The notes: a model not told the origin generated them from the sequence alone. A DNA stretch of 64,000 nucleotides from Terriglobales bacterium (GCA_035573675.1 DATMAB010000013.1:90659-154658); one strand, 5' to 3'; shown: positions 47,605 through 57,136, counted from the first letter of the stretch. Translations and numbers: made by a program.

Positions 47605-47638
47605 CTGGCGGCTTGCAGCCTGCGGCCCGCAGCCTGGA
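47602..47638 (+). repeat. Heptamer array, word C(A/G)GCCTG
   Basis: TAGCTGG, CGGCTTG, CAGCCTG, CGGCCCG, CAGCCTG. The first unit starts with the ntrX stop codon. Confidence 0.75.
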
Positions 47639-47698
47639 CTTGCCAACCCGTCGGTCCATGCCTCACCCCTGTCCAGCCAGTCCGGGATTGGTGAAGAC

Positions 47699-48052
47699 AT
47701 GACCCAGAGTTTCCGCAACCTTGTGGCTTGGCAAAAGAGCAAGGATCTGGTACGGGAGGTCTACGTTTTGACAAAGTCCTTCCCAAAGGACGGGCTGTAC
47801 GGTCTGACTTCACAGATTCGACGTGCTGCGATATCTATCCCGAGTAACGTCGCCGAAGGCAAAGGGCGCAGCGCTGACCGTGACTTCAAGCACTTCCTCA
47901 TGCAGGCGAGAGGCTCACTGTATGAACTGGAGAATCAGCTCGAAATCGCACACGATCTCGAATATGTCAGGCCTGCACAACTCCAAATCCTGCTTCGACA
48001 GTGCAATGAGTTGGGACGCTTGCTGAACGCCTTGATCAATTCGCTCGGCTGA
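47699..48052 (+). CDS. Four-helix bundle protein (23S rRNA intervening-sequence protein family)
   Basis: This 117-residue protein matches the family exactly in pattern: FRNLVAWQKSKDLVREVYVL, LTSQIRRAAISIPSNVAEGK, then FLMQARGSLYELENQLEIAH. It is a small soluble four-helix bundle found encoded in 23S rRNA intervening sequences and as free genes. The function is unknown. It stands alone, convergent with era. Confidence 0.93.
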   Translation: MTQSFRNLVAWQKSKDLVREVYVLTKSFPKDGLYGLTSQIRRAAISIPSNVAEGKGRSADRDFKHFLMQARGSLYELENQLEIAHDLEYVRPAQLQILLRQCNELGRLLNALINSLG

Positions 48053-48111
48053 GCAACGATGCTCGTTTCGACCTCACCGTGCGGCCGGCCGCCAGCCGCT
48101 AGCCCGCCAGC

Positions 48112-49026
48112 CTATTCACCCAACTGTCGTCTCCAATCCTGTTCTTCTAGAAATCGTCGCGATTCGCGCCAGCCTGGCTGTACTTTGACAAATAGTTCGA
48201 GATACACCTTCGTTCCCAGGATCCGCTCCAGCTCCTTTCTCGCGTCCGTACCGATTCTTTTCAGCATGGCGCCACCCTTCCCAATCAGGATCTTCTTCTG
48301 GCCGTCGCGCTCGCAGTAGAGGGTGGCGTAGATGCGCGTGAGCCTGGGCAATTCTTCGTACTTGTCCAACATCACGGTGACCGCGTAGGGCAGTTCCTGC
48401 TCGGTGGCGAGGATGGCCTTTTCACGCACAATCTCGGCGGCGAGGAAGCGCTCCGGCTGGTCGGTGACCTGGTCCTTGGGGAAGTAGCGTGGGCCTTCGG
48501 GCAGCGCGCGAATCACGCACTCGAGCAATTCTTCCAGCCCTTCGCGCTTGAGCGCTGAGATGGGGATCACCTCGGCGAAATCATGCAGTTGGCGGTAGCG
48601 GTCGATGAGCGGCAGGAGCTTCGATTTCTCGATGCGGTCGATCTTGTTCAGCAGCAGGAACACCGGCCCGCCGGCGCGCTTCACCAGGTCGAGGACGAAC
48701 TGGTCGCCCCCGCCGAATTCGACGGTGGCATCCACGATGAGCAGAATCAGGTCGCGGTCGGAGAGCGCCTCGTGCACTTCCTGCATCATCTTGCGATTGA
48801 GCGGCGTATCCGGCTTGTGCACGCCGGGCGTGTCGATGAGCACGATCTGCCCGGGCGGTGTTCCCTTCCCGCCGGGCACGTTGACGATCCCCAGGATGCG
48901 ATTGCGCGTGGTCTGCGGCTTGGGCGTGACGATGGCGAGCTTCTGCCCCACCAACGCGTTCAACAGCGTGGACTTGCCCGCATTGGGCCGCCCGAGGATG
49001 GAAACGAAGCCGGAGCGGAACGACAT
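48112..49026 (-). CDS. era: GTPase Era
   Basis: This 304-residue GTPase acts in 16S rRNA maturation and 30S assembly. G motifs: GRPNAGKS (about 12-19), TTRNRILG, DTPGVHKP and NKIDRIEK. The C-terminal KH domain carries GQKKILIGKGGAMLKRIGTD. Its length is normal. It is the last gene of phoH-ybeY-corC-era, with a 150-bp gap filled by repeats between corC and era. A heptamer array starts one base before its ATG. Confidence 0.98.
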   Translation of the reverse strand: MSFRSGFVSILGRPNAGKSTLLNALVGQKLAIVTPKPQTTRNRILGIVNVPGGKGTPPGQIVLIDTPGVHKPDTPLNRKMMQEVHEALSDRDLILLIVDATVEFGGGDQFVLDLVKRAGGPVFLLLNKIDRIEKSKLLPLIDRYRQLHDFAEVIPISALKREGLEELLECVIRALPEGPRYFPKDQVTDQPERFLAAEIVREKAILATEQELPYAVTVMLDKYEELPRLTRIYATLYCERDGQKKILIGKGGAMLKRIGTDARKELERILGTKVYLELFVKVQPGWRESRRFLEEQDWRRQLGE

Positions 49027-49176
49027 CAGTGTTCAGTGGCCGGTGGTCAGTCTAGTTGCAGCCGAAGTGAGGCGCAAAGCGGACTCGGACCGCGCAAGAT
49101 GCTTGCGCCTTCGTGTTGCCTTTGTGACCTTTGTGGTGAGCTTCTCTCTGCGCTCTCGGCGCTCTCGGCGGTGAAA
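49027..49176. repeat. Repeat-filled spacer between corC and era
   Basis: 49027-49053 is CAGTGTT, CAGTGGC, CGGTGGT, CAGTCTA. 49106-49138 has TTCGTGTTG, CCTTTGTGA, CCTTTGTGG words. 49147-49174 has CTGCGCTCTCGGCGCTCTCG-type words like those at 16055-16083, ending at the corC stop. No coding sequence is seen. Confidence 0.75.
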
Positions 49177-50442
49177 TCATTTCGCCTTTGCAGTCGCTGC
49201 CTTGCGCGGGCGTATGCGCAACCGCACAATCCTTCGGCCGGTGGATTCCAATATCTCGAAGCGCAACTGCTCGTCCTCGACCGATTCGCCCTGCGCCGGG
49301 ATGCGGCCCAGCATCTCGCTCACCAGGCCGGCGACCGTGGTCGCCGCATAGGCTTCGCGGCGCACGCCGAACAGCTCCACCAGGCGGTCCACGTCCGTAT
49401 TGCCCGGGACCACGACGGCGCCATCGGGTTCGCGCACCAGGTCAGCCTTGGCCTCGTGCTCGTCGCGGATCTCACCCACGATCTCCTCGACCAGATCCTC
49501 GATAGTCGCCACACCGGCTACGCCGCCGTACTCGTCGATGACGATGGCCATGTGCATGTTGTTTTTCTGCAGCTCGCGCAGCAGGGCGCCCACACGCTTG
49601 GTCTCCGGGACAAAGGGCACGGGACGCATGAGGCCGCGCACCGTGCGGGTGCGCGCTTCGGCGTCCGACATGGGCAGCACATCGTGCGCGAACACCACGC
49701 CCTGGATGTTGTCCAGCGTGCCTTCGTACACCGGCACGCGCGAGTACGGCTTGGTGCGCAGCAGCTCGATGAACTGATCCACGGTGGTGTCCGAAGGGAC
49801 GGCGACGATCTCCGGACGCGGCGTCATGACGTCGCGCACTGTCTTCTCGCCGAACTCGACCACTGAATGGATGAGCTGCCGGTCGGCGCCGTGCAGGATG
49901 CCCTCTTCCTGTCCAGCCTCGATGAGCGCGTCCACCGCTTCGGCCGGACTTTCCGGCTCTTCGACGGCGTGATCCTCGGTGAGCGCCGCCACCGAAAGCG
50001 CGAAGCTCAGCACGATGGTGAACGGCAGCGCGAGATAGATGAGCACGCGCAGCACGGGGGCGAACGGCGCCAGCCAGTCGCCGCGCGTGCGCGCGAACAG
50101 CACGAAGGGCAGCAGGCGGTTGAACAACAGCACGATGATCAGCACGGCGGCGGCACCTTCGGCCAGCTCCGCCCAGTCCCAGGCGCCGTCGGCAAAGATG
50201 GAGAATCCCACCAGCAGCGCCAGGGTCGCGGTGAGGAGCTGCGCCAGCACCGACATGGAGAGCGAGGCGCGACTGCGGTTCGCGCCCAGGCGCGGTTCCA
50301 CCTTCTTCTCGAAACTCTCGATGTTCTCCTGGAACTCCCGGGCCAGGAACTTGCCCATCTCGTAGTACACGCGCTCGACATAGGAGACCAGGGCCAGCAG
50401 ACCTGCCAGCACCATGCCGATGATGAACAGCAGCAGGGTCAT
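49177..50442 (-). CDS. HlyC/CorC family transporter-like protein
   Basis: This 421-residue protein has an N-terminal helix (MTLLLFIIGMVLAGLLALVS) and three more helices. Two CBS domains follow (VRDVMTPRPEIVAVPSDTTV, then VRGLMRPVPFVPETKRVGAL, DEYGGVAGVATIEDLVEEIV) and a C-terminal CorC/HlyC domain (DTDVDRLVELFGVRREAYA-like). The family is tied to Mg/Co efflux. It overlaps ybeY by 4 bp (ATGA). The normal DUF21 region appears shortened or divergent. Confidence 0.92.
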   Translation of the reverse strand: MTLLLFIIGMVLAGLLALVSYVERVYYEMGKFLAREFQENIESFEKKVEPRLGANRSRASLSMSVLAQLLTATLALLVGFSIFADGAWDWAELAEGAAAVLIIVLLFNRLLPFVLFARTRGDWLAPFAPVLRVLIYLALPFTIVLSFALSVAALTEDHAVEEPESPAEAVDALIEAGQEEGILHGADRQLIHSVVEFGEKTVRDVMTPRPEIVAVPSDTTVDQFIELLRTKPYSRVPVYEGTLDNIQGVVFAHDVLPMSDAEARTRTVRGLMRPVPFVPETKRVGALLRELQKNNMHMAIVIDEYGGVAGVATIEDLVEEIVGEIRDEHEAKADLVREPDGAVVVPGNTDVDRLVELFGVRREAYAATTVAGLVSEMLGRIPAQGESVEDEQLRFEILESTGRRIVRLRIRPRKAATAKAK

Positions 50443-50864
50443 GGCTTGCGATTCCGCTCGATCAGTCCTGCGGGCAGGCGGAATTCGCGGCGGAGGCGCT
50501 GTTCCCGGCGCGCCATCCGGCCGCCGTCGCGCTCGTGGTCGTAGCCCGCCAGGTGAAGCACGCCGTGCAGGATGAGCACTTTCAGCTCCGCGGCCGTCGA
50601 GTGGCCGAGCCGCCGCGCGTTGCGCGCCGCCGTCTCCGCCGAGATGGCGATGTCCCCGCCAGTACCGTTTGCCCCCGGAAAGGAGAGTACGTCCGTCGCC
50701 TTGTCCTTGCGACGGAAACGGCGGTTCAGCGAGCGCAGGTCGCGGTCCGTGGTGATCAACACGTTGACCGCTCCGGCCAGGCCGGCGGCCCTCCGCGCGC
50801 GGCCGGCAAAACGCTGGAGCGCACTCGCGCTCACTCCCCGCACGGATTGGCGCACGATGATCAT
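50439..50864 (-). CDS. ybeY: Endoribonuclease YbeY (16S rRNA maturation)
   Basis: This 141-residue protein has the zinc-binding HGVLHLAGYDHE motif and the LNRRFRRKDKATDVLSFPG block. It matures 16S rRNA 3' ends. The ATG begins MIIVRQSVRGV. It overlaps corC by 4 bp and follows phoH by 61 bp. Confidence 0.97.
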   Translation of the reverse strand: MIIVRQSVRGVSASALQRFAGRARRAAGLAGAVNVLITTDRDLRSLNRRFRRKDKATDVLSFPGANGTGGDIAISAETAARNARRLGHSTAAELKVLILHGVLHLAGYDHERDGGRMARREQRLRREFRLPAGLIERNRKP

Positions 50865-50925
50865 GCTCGCAAAGAGAAACGGGAGAAGCGGCCGGCAGCC
50901 GTTCCTCCCGCGCTATTCTACCGAT

Positions 50926-51954
50926 TTATTCCTCGGTGTACTTCCGTTCGGCGGGAGGAATTGCCTCCGCTGCTTTCACCGCTTCGGCTTCCGTCTTGCC
51001 GGCTTCGGCCTGCCTTTCCTTGTGTTCATCGTAGGCGCGGATGATGCGCTGCACCAGGTGGTGCCGCACCACGTCGCTTTCGTTGAAGTAGCAGAAGTGG
51101 AGGCCTTCGACGGTCTTCAGGATCTCGCGGGCCTCGAGCAGTCCGCTGCGCCGCGCTCCGGGTAGGTCGATCTGCGTGATGTCGCCGGTGATCACCGCCT
51201 TGGAGTTGAAGCCCAGCCGGGTGACGAACATCTTCATCTGCTCGCTGGTGGTGTTCTGCGCCTCATCCAGAATGACGAAGGCTTCGTTGAGGGTGCGGCC
51301 GCGCATGAAGGCGATAGGCGCGATCTCGATGACGTTCTTCTCCAGATAGCGGTCGACTTTTTCGGGCTCGAGCAAGTCGTAGAGGGCATCATAGAGCGGG
51401 CGCAGGTAGGGATCGATCTTCTCCTGCAGGGTCCCCGGGAGGAAGCCCAGACGCTCGCCGGCCTCGACCGCGGGGCGGGCGAGGATGATGCGGTGCACTT
51501 GCTTGTTCAGCAGATGGTGCACGGCCATGGCCACGGCGAGATAGGTCTTGCCAGTACCGGCCGGGCCGATGCCGAAGACCATGTCGAATTTCTCGATGGC
51601 TTCGATGTAACGGCGCTGGTTGAGGCTCTTGGGCTGGACCACGCGGCGGCCGGCGGCGCGCTGGCGCCCCGATTCGGCCAGCCCGCGCAGGGTGACTGAG
51701 GCGTCCGACGTCACCAGGCGCAGCATGGAGCCGAGGTCGCCGTTGGTGAAGCTGTATCCGGCGCGCTGCAGCTGGTCGTAGTCGCGGACGATCTGCTCGG
51801 CACGGGAGACGTCGCGGGCGGCGCCTTCGATCTGCAGCGTATCCGCCTTCAGGTCGATGGAAACGTTCAGGGCGTCCTCGATGAGATGCAGGTTTTCGTC
51901 GCGGGTACCGAACAGGGTCTCGATGTTGGGGCCGATCTCGACGTTCTTCTTCAT
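50926..51954 (-). CDS. phoH: PhoH-like ATPase
   Basis: This 342-residue ATPase has an N-terminal KH-like domain ([20 protein letters not shown]), then the PhoH core: [20 protein letters not shown] (Walker A), [40 protein letters not shown] and [20 protein letters not shown] (Walker B), and [15 protein letters not shown]. It is part of RNA metabolism. ATG 51954 is used. It leads the operon into ybeY; the spacer to the AAA gene (51955-52178) shows nothing clear. Confidence 0.97.
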   Translation of the reverse strand: MKKNVEIGPNIETLFGTRDENLHLIEDALNVSIDLKADTLQIEGAARDVSRAEQIVRDYDQLQRAGYSFTNGDLGSMLRLVTSDASVTLRGLAESGRQRAAGRRVVQPKSLNQRRYIEAIEKFDMVFGIGPAGTGKTYLAVAMAVHHLLNKQVHRIILARPAVEAGERLGFLPGTLQEKIDPYLRPLYDALYDLLEPEKVDRYLEKNVIEIAPIAFMRGRTLNEAFVILDEAQNTTSEQMKMFVTRLGFNSKAVITGDITQIDLPGARRSGLLEAREILKTVEGLHFCYFNESDVVRHHLVQRIIRAYDEHKERQAEAGKTEAEAVKAAEAIPPAERKYTEE

Positions 51955-52178
51955 GGAGTGTCGGGCGCGAACCTCCTGACGTAGCGCGGCGCAGGCCGTG
52001 GGCCACGTGTGCAATCTTTGCGGGGGGAAGAGTGAACGGGAGCGAACCTCGCCACCGAAGCAACTACCATTCGTTTTAGCCTAGCGCCAGGCGGTCTCGG
52101 GAGTCAACCGAGGGTGGGAGTGACGGACGGGGTTCGGCTTAGTCCGGTAGTCGTTTGGCTACGAAGACGCTCCCGAAG

Positions 52179-53816
52179 CTAACTTTCCGGCAGCGAAGCC
52201 GGCACCGCGCGTTCCTGGGCCCAGGCACGGAGGCGGGTGATGTCCTCGGCGCGGGTGCGGGAGAGCGGAACGGTGGCGCGCAGCGTCTCGAGCAGCGTTT
52301 CGGTCGAGAGCGGCTTCTTGTCCGCAAACGAGGCGTACATGGCGGCTTGCACAGCGCCTTCGATTTCGGCGCCGGAGAAGCCGCGGGCCGCGTCCACCAA
52401 ACGGTCAAGGTCGAACTCCGCGGGACTCCGTTTGCGGCGCGCGAGATGCAGCGCAAAAATGGCGCGCCGCTCGGCCTGGTTGGGGAGGTCGAGGAAGAAG
52501 ATCTCGTCAAAGCGTCCTTTGCGCAGAAGCTCCGGCGGCAAAGCCGCGACGTTGTTGGAAGTGGCGGCGATGAAGACGGCGGAGCGGCGGTCCTGCATCC
52601 AGGAGAGGAAAGCGCCGAGCATGCGCGCGGAAACACCGGCATCGACGGCCGCGGCCTCCGGACCGGTTCCGGCGAAGACTTTTTCCAGTTCGTCGATCCA
52701 GAGGACGACGGGCGCGAGCTGATCGGCGACTTCGAAGAGGCGCTGCACGCGCTTTTCGGTTTCGCCGATGAACTTGTCGAAGACGGCGGAGGTCTGGAAC
52801 TTGACCAGTGGCAGCTTCCAGTCGCCGGCGATAGCGCGAGCGCAGAGGCTCTTGCCGCACCCCTGCACACCCATGAGGATGACGCCCCGGGGCGGCTCGA
52901 GGCCATAGTCGCGCGCGGCAGGCTCGAAGGCGCCGCGCCGCAGGCTGAGCCACTTTTTCAGATTCTCCAGGCCGCCGACCGAGGCCAGGTCTTCGCGGAC
53001 GTCGATGAACTCCAGCAGGCCGCTGCGGCGCAACAGTTCTTTCTTGCCTTGGAGCACATCGACGACGACTTGCGATGAGAGCTCGTAGCGAGCGACCAGC
53101 GCCTGGGCCACGGTGCGCTCGGCTTCGTCCTCGGTAAGACCGCACAGGTTGGCGGCCATGGCATGCAGGCCGGCGTCATCCAGCTTGCGCTTCATGGCGA
53201 ACCTCTGCGAAAGGCGGGCGAAGGTGGCCTCAATCACCTGGCGGAGAGCTTCGCGGTCGGGCATGGGCAGCGGCAGGCGCTCGATCTGTGCTTCCAACTC
53301 CTCGGGCAGCCGCGGCGTCGGCCCGGTGAGCACCAGGGCGCGGCGGCTGCGCGAGAACTGCTGCGCCAGATTGCGCAGTCGGCGGATGACGACGGCGTCG
53401 TCCAGGTGGCGGTGGAAATCCTTGAGCACGAATACCGCCTCGATGGTCATGGTCTCGATGTGGGCCAGCATCTGCGCCGGGACCTTGGTGTTCAAGATGG
53501 CGGCGGAGGCGCGCTCGGCTTCGAGCGAGGCAAAATCCACCGGCGGCAGGTTGGCTTCCCCCAGCGCAGACCGGGCGGCGTCGATGCGGCGCTGGAGCTC
53601 ACGCTTGGCGGCGCGTGGATCATCGCCGGAGGAAGCGGACGCCAGGCCTACGCGCTGCAAGCCATCGGCGATGCTCCACTCAAAGACCGGCAGATTCAGT
53701 TGGCTGGCGGCGAGCTTGATGAGGGAGAGCGCCCGGGCTTCCTCCACCGTCTCCAGCAGGATGATGGGGGTGTTGGAGTTGATGAGGACCTTGATGCGGT
53801 CGAGGCTGCTGGTCAT
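52179..53816 (-). CDS. AAA ATPase, Ycf46-like
   Basis: This 545-residue protein has an N-terminal domain of about 250 residues (LDRIKVLINSNTPIILLETV, then DFHRHLDDAVVIRRLRNLAQ) and a C-terminal AAA module. Walker A is GVQGCGKSLCARAIAG, Walker B LWIDELEKVF, sensor-1 IAATSNN, and arginine finger LRKGRFDEIFFLDLPNQAER. Relatives include chloroplast Ycf46 and cyanobacterial proteins that act in CO2 response; the role here is unknown. It is divergent from rpsT. Confidence 0.88.
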   Translation of the reverse strand: MTSSLDRIKVLINSNTPIILLETVEEARALSLIKLAASQLNLPVFEWSIADGLQRVGLASASSGDDPRAAKRELQRRIDAARSALGEANLPPVDFASLEAERASAAILNTKVPAQMLAHIETMTIEAVFVLKDFHRHLDDAVVIRRLRNLAQQFSRSRRALVLTGPTPRLPEELEAQIERLPLPMPDREALRQVIEATFARLSQRFAMKRKLDDAGLHAMAANLCGLTEDEAERTVAQALVARYELSSQVVVDVLQGKKELLRRSGLLEFIDVREDLASVGGLENLKKWLSLRRGAFEPAARDYGLEPPRGVILMGVQGCGKSLCARAIAGDWKLPLVKFQTSAVFDKFIGETEKRVQRLFEVADQLAPVVLWIDELEKVFAGTGPEAAAVDAGVSARMLGAFLSWMQDRRSAVFIAATSNNVAALPPELLRKGRFDEIFFLDLPNQAERRAIFALHLARRKRSPAEFDLDRLVDAARGFSGAEIEGAVQAAMYASFADKKPLSTETLLETLRATVPLSRTRAEDITRLRAWAQERAVPASLPES

Positions 53817-53839
53817 GCGGTGCCGCCGCGGGCGCGGGT

Positions 53840-53868
53840 TTGACCGCTCTCCGGCGCTCCCGTACAAT
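53840..53868 (+). promoter_or_regulatory. Promoter of rpsT
   Basis: TTGACC (53840-53845), 17 bp, TACAAT (53863-53868). It gives a leader of about 43 nt with AGGAGT before the ATG. Confidence 0.8.
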
Positions 53869-53917
53869 ACTAGATTCGGAGTCCATCGGAAATTCTTTCA
53901 GGAGTAACGCACAACCT

Positions 53918-54181
53918 ATGGCAAATCATTTTTCGGCGCTGAAGCGCGTCCGGCAGACGGAGAAACGCACGGCGGTCAACCGGGCCAACCAGTCGCGCTT
54001 CCGCACCGCCTTGCGGCGCTTCCGCCAGGTGCTGGCGGCGGGCAACAAGCAGGAAGCCCAGTCGCGCTATCGCGAGACCGTTTCCCTTATCGACAAGGCC
54101 GTGGGCAAAGGCGTGATCCATCGCAACGCGGCGGCGCGGTACAAGTCGCGGCTGGCGGCGAGGGTGAATGGATTGAAGTAG
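53918..54181 (+). CDS. rpsT: Ribosomal protein S20
   Basis: This 87-residue basic protein (MANHFSALKRVRQTEKRTAV, then KGVIHRNAAARYKSRLAARV) binds 16S rRNA early in 30S assembly. Length and sequence are typical. AGGAGT lies 12 nt upstream, and a terminator follows. A repeat array begins 3 nt after the TAG stop. Confidence 0.98.
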   Translation: MANHFSALKRVRQTEKRTAVNRANQSRFRTALRRFRQVLAAGNKQEAQSRYRETVSLIDKAVGKGVIHRNAAARYKSRLAARVNGLK

Positions 54182-54183
54182 CG

Positions 54184-54257
54184 CGATAAGCAATTGGCAA
54201 TTCGCAGTTAGCATTTAGCCCCTGAACGGCAGGTGTAGAACCTGCCGTTCGTCTTTT
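54184..54257 (+). terminator. rpsT terminator, preceded by heptamer words
   Basis: A perfect 10-bp hairpin GAACGGCAGG-TGTAGAA-CCTGCCGTTC (54224-54250) is followed by GTCTTTT. 54184-54219 has CGATAAG, CAATTGG, CAATTCG, CAGTTAG, CATTTAG, a heptamer array. 54258-54369 holds no gene. Confidence 0.85.
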
Positions 54258-54369
54258 GGGGGCGCACATCTCCGGTTTTTCTCATCACGCCAGTTCACGG
54301 GCAACGAATCCCTTCGCGCCGGCCTTCCATCTAAATAGAAGTGGAAATCATTCCCGACGAGGTGAATTC

Positions 54370-55005
54370 ATGGCACACGTGTTGCCCGTTTTGCCGTACG
54401 ACTACGCCGCACTCGAACCCACCATCGACCGAGAGACCATGCAGATCCATCACACGCGGCACCATGCCGGTTACGTGGAGAAGTTGAATGCCGCGCTCGA
54501 CCGTTTTCCCGAACTGCACAACCGAAAACTCGAAGAAATCCTCAGCCATCTGGAGATGGTGCCGGAGGAGATTCGCACCGCAGTAAGGAATCAGGGCGGA
54601 GGCCATTTGAATCACAGCCTGTTCTGGCCCAGCATGACTCCGGATAGGAGCGAGCTGACCACGGGTCCGCTCGAACAAGCTCTGCGTGGAAGCTTTGGAA
54701 CGGTCCCGGAATTCAGGAAGAAGTTCGTTGCCGCCGGTTTGAACCACTTCGGCAGCGGCTGGGTGTGGCTGGTGCTCGACAACAACGGCAAGCTGGCCAT
54801 CACCACCACCGTCAACCAGGACAACCCGGTGATGTTCGGCCAGGCGCCGTTACTGGGTAACGACCTGTGGGAGCACGCGTACTACCTGAAGTATCAAAAC
54901 CGGCGCGGGGATTATCTGGAGTCCTGGTTTGAAGTCGTGAACTGGAGGGAAGTCGAGCAGCGATTCACTTTGCACCGGAGCGAACTCAAGCAGGCCGTCG
55001 CTTAG
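54370..55005 (+). CDS. Superoxide dismutase [Fe/Mn]
   Basis: This 211-residue cytosolic enzyme has the metal ligands in MQIHHTRHHAGYVEKLNAAL (His), NHSLFWPSM (His), and the DLWEHAYYLKYQN motif (Asp, His). GGGHLNHSLFW and NHFGSGWVWLVLD complete the family pattern. Mn or Fe use cannot be settled by eye. GAGGTGAATTC precedes the ATG, and GGAAATCATTCC (about 54342-54353) upstream is a short palindrome that could be a regulator site. A terminator follows at 55032. Confidence 0.97.
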   Translation: MAHVLPVLPYDYAALEPTIDRETMQIHHTRHHAGYVEKLNAALDRFPELHNRKLEEILSHLEMVPEEIRTAVRNQGGGHLNHSLFWPSMTPDRSELTTGPLEQALRGSFGTVPEFRKKFVAAGLNHFGSGWVWLVLDNNGKLAITTTVNQDNPVMFGQAPLLGNDLWEHAYYLKYQNRRGDYLESWFEVVNWREVEQRFTLHRSELKQAVA

Positions 55006-55031
55006 GGCGGATTTTCGTTCCTCCGTTTTCG

Positions 55032-55065
55032 ACCGGCAGGTGAAGAGCCTGCCGGTTTTGGTTTG
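55032..55065 (+). terminator. Superoxide dismutase terminator
   Basis: ACCGGCAGG-TGAAGAG-CCTGCCGGT (55032-55056) followed by TTTGGTTT. Its arms echo the rpsT terminator (shared GGCAGG/CCTGCC). Confidence 0.85.
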
Positions 55066-55097
55066 TAGGTCTCAGGTGTCAGGTGTCAGGTCTCAGG
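55066..55097. repeat. Heptamer array containing the NAT stop
   Basis: Minus strand: CCTGAGA, CCTGACA, CCTGACA, CCTGAGA, CCTACAA. The TGA stop of the gene at 55093 lies in the first unit. Confidence 0.85.
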
Positions 55098-55875
55098 CTG
55101 CTAATCCGCTCAGTTCCATCCCAAAATGCTCACGCAGCAGGACAGGATAGTCCTCTTCCCGGATGGGCGTCTCAGTGCGCCGGCCTTTGGACGTCACGAT
55201 CAACTTCAAGTCGGAGAGGGTGACGCGCCCGTCCGGAGTGGCGCGGCTGCAGATGCGGCGGCGCGTGAAGGGCGAGTCCGGCGAAGTCCGCATGTAATCG
55301 CACGGGCCGGAGAAGTGCTCCATGGGGCGCGGCTCTAGCGGGAAGCAGTAGCGCGGAAGCCAGGGGCCGTCGCTCTCGCGCATTTCGTACAGCATCTCGT
55401 CGCCCAGCGGCGAAATGCGGAAGCGGCGACCGTCGGCAATGGACGTGTCCGCCTGCTCGGCAGGGGATTCCAGGCGCAACGGTTCGCGAAAGGAATCGCC
55501 GAAACCGACATCGGCCAGCCAAGCAACGGGCGAGCCGGGCGCGTAGACGCGCAGCGTCATGTGTCCGGAAGGGATGCCGTACTGGCCGTCCTCGCGGGCG
55601 ACGCGGGCGCCCAGCAAGTCCACGTGGAAACCAAGCTCGCCGAGCAGCGCGGCGAACAGCCCGTTGAGCTCGAAGCAGAAGCCCCCACGACGGCGCCGCA
55701 CGATCTTGTCGAAGAGCGCCTCGGTGCCGAGATGCAGCGGGCGGCCGAGGGGGATATCCAGGTTCTCAAACGGCACCGCGATGAGGTGCGCCACCTGCAG
55801 AGCGCGCAGAGTCTCCGCCGTGGGCTCACGGGAGCCTTCGTAGCGGATGCGAGCGAGATAGGCGGAAACATCCAC
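55093..55875 (-). CDS. Arylamine N-acetyltransferase
   Basis: This 260-residue enzyme has the Cys-His-Asp triad in RRGGFCFELNGLF, PSGHMTLRV and LADVGFGD. The N-terminal helix domain (AVPFENLDIPLGRPLHL) is typical. It transfers acetyl from acetyl-CoA to arylamines or arylhydrazines; the natural substrate is unknown. The ATG begins MDVSAYLARIRYEG. The C-terminus LAA and TGA come from a heptamer array. Confidence 0.96.
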   Translation of the reverse strand: MDVSAYLARIRYEGSREPTAETLRALQVAHLIAVPFENLDIPLGRPLHLGTEALFDKIVRRRRGGFCFELNGLFAALLGELGFHVDLLGARVAREDGQYGIPSGHMTLRVYAPGSPVAWLADVGFGDSFREPLRLESPAEQADTSIADGRRFRISPLGDEMLYEMRESDGPWLPRYCFPLEPRPMEHFSGPCDYMRTSPDSPFTRRRICSRATPDGRVTLSDLKLIVTSKGRRTETPIREEDYPVLLREHFGMELSGLAA

Positions 55876-55926
55876 AGTCTCGATTTTAGATGACGGGCCG
55901 CGGCGTGCAGCTCCGGAGACGTTGCG

Positions 55927-56000
55927 AGTCAGCTCTCAGCTCTCAGTTCTCTGTGGTCGAGCGGGGGGCAAGACGTAAGGGTCCTTCGCTGCGCTCGGGA
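55927..56000. repeat. Heptamer array (CTCTCAG) and a partial GTCATCCTGAG element
   Basis: 55927-55953 reads GAGTCAG, CTCTCAG, CTCTCAG, TTCTCTG. 55979-56001 has AGGGTCCTTCGCTGCGCTCG, the one-sided end of the GTCATCCTGAG family. Confidence 0.65.
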
Positions 56001-56011
56001 CAGACAAGAGG

Positions 56012-57136
56012 CTAGACCGGGAGTTCGTCCTGCTGCCAGGCGGGTGCGGCGGGACGCGGCGGGGCGGCGAGTTCGAGGACCAGTTGCTCGAGCACCAGTC
56101 GTTTGTTGGGCGGCGAGGAGCGCAGGGCGAGGTCGGCGCGGGCCACCAGGCGCAGGGCGCGCGTCAGATCGCGACGCGAGGTGTAGCGGCGTGCCTGTCG
56201 GATGAGGTCTTCAGCGGCGAAGGGCGGCACGCGGAAGCCTTGCCACAGCGCCTGCCAGATGGCGCGCGAGTCGCGCACGTTCTTCTCCAGCACCACCAGC
56301 ATCTGGCGGAAGGTGCGGGAGAGCATGTAGAGGTGGCCGATAGCGGCCTCGTCGCCGTCGCCGGAAGAGAGCAGCGCGTCCAGAACCTTGAGGGCGCGGA
56401 CGCGGTCGCGGGCGGAGATGGCATCGGTCAGCTCGAACAGCGACCGCTGCTTGGCGGCCAGCACCATGGTTTCGACGTCCCCCAGGGTGATGCGGCGCTT
56501 CTCGCCGGCGTAGAGGATGAGCTTCTCAAGTTCGGTCGAAACCATCATCATGTCGGCGCCCAGGGCGTCCACCAGTTCGCGGGCGGCATCAGGCTCGACC
56601 GCAACCCCCTGCGCGGCGGCCGTCTCCGTCACCCAGCGCACGCCTTCGCCTTCCTCCACCCGCGCCAGCTCGACGATGCCGCAGTACTCGCCCAGCGTAT
56701 CGCGGATGCGCTCATAACGGTCGCGGTCGGTCAGCTCCATGCGGCGGGCGTCGGCGGGGATGGAGATGTGGTCGGCGACGAAGATGAGAACCGCGTCCGG
56801 GTTGGGCTGCTTGACGTAGGCTTCGATGGCGTCGAACTCTTCCTCATGCGAGCCGCGACCGTAGAGCAGCTTGACGTTGCGCACGAAGAAGACCTGGAAG
56901 GGCGCCATGAGCGAGGGTGTGCGCGCGCGGTCGAGCAGTTCGGCCACGCTCGCTTCCGCGAGGTCGACCTCATGCAGGGAGAAGTCGCGCAGGTCGTCGG
57001 GGACCAGGTGGCTGAGGATGGCGTCGCGACAGCGCTCGCGGAAGAAGACCTCGTCGCCGAGGAAGACGTAGGCCGGGCGCAGGCGGCGTTCGCGGACCTC
57101 GGCGGCAAAACGGTCCGTGGCGGCGAAGGAACGCAT
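56012..57136 (-). CDS. holA: DNA polymerase III subunit delta
   Basis: This 374-residue clamp-loader subunit has AYVFLGDEVFFRERCRDAIL near the N-terminus, SLMAPFQVFFVRNVKLLYG, DLADAISARDR-like FELTDAISARDRVRALKVLD and LYMLSRTFRQMLVVLEKNVR. It opens the beta clamp during loading. ATG 57136 is used. It is the last gene of psd-pssA-asd-like-lptE-holA, and a repeat element sits in the gap before it. Confidence 0.95.
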   Translation of the reverse strand: MRSFAATDRFAAEVRERRLRPAYVFLGDEVFFRERCRDAILSHLVPDDLRDFSLHEVDLAEASVAELLDRARTPSLMAPFQVFFVRNVKLLYGRGSHEEEFDAIEAYVKQPNPDAVLIFVADHISIPADARRMELTDRDRYERIRDTLGEYCGIVELARVEEGEGVRWVTETAAAQGVAVEPDAARELVDALGADMMMVSTELEKLILYAGEKRRITLGDVETMVLAAKQRSLFELTDAISARDRVRALKVLDALLSSGDGDEAAIGHLYMLSRTFRQMLVVLEKNVRDSRAIWQALWQGFRVPPFAAEDLIRQARRYTSRRDLTRALRLVARADLALRSSPPNKRLVLEQLVLELAAPPRPAAPAWQQDELPV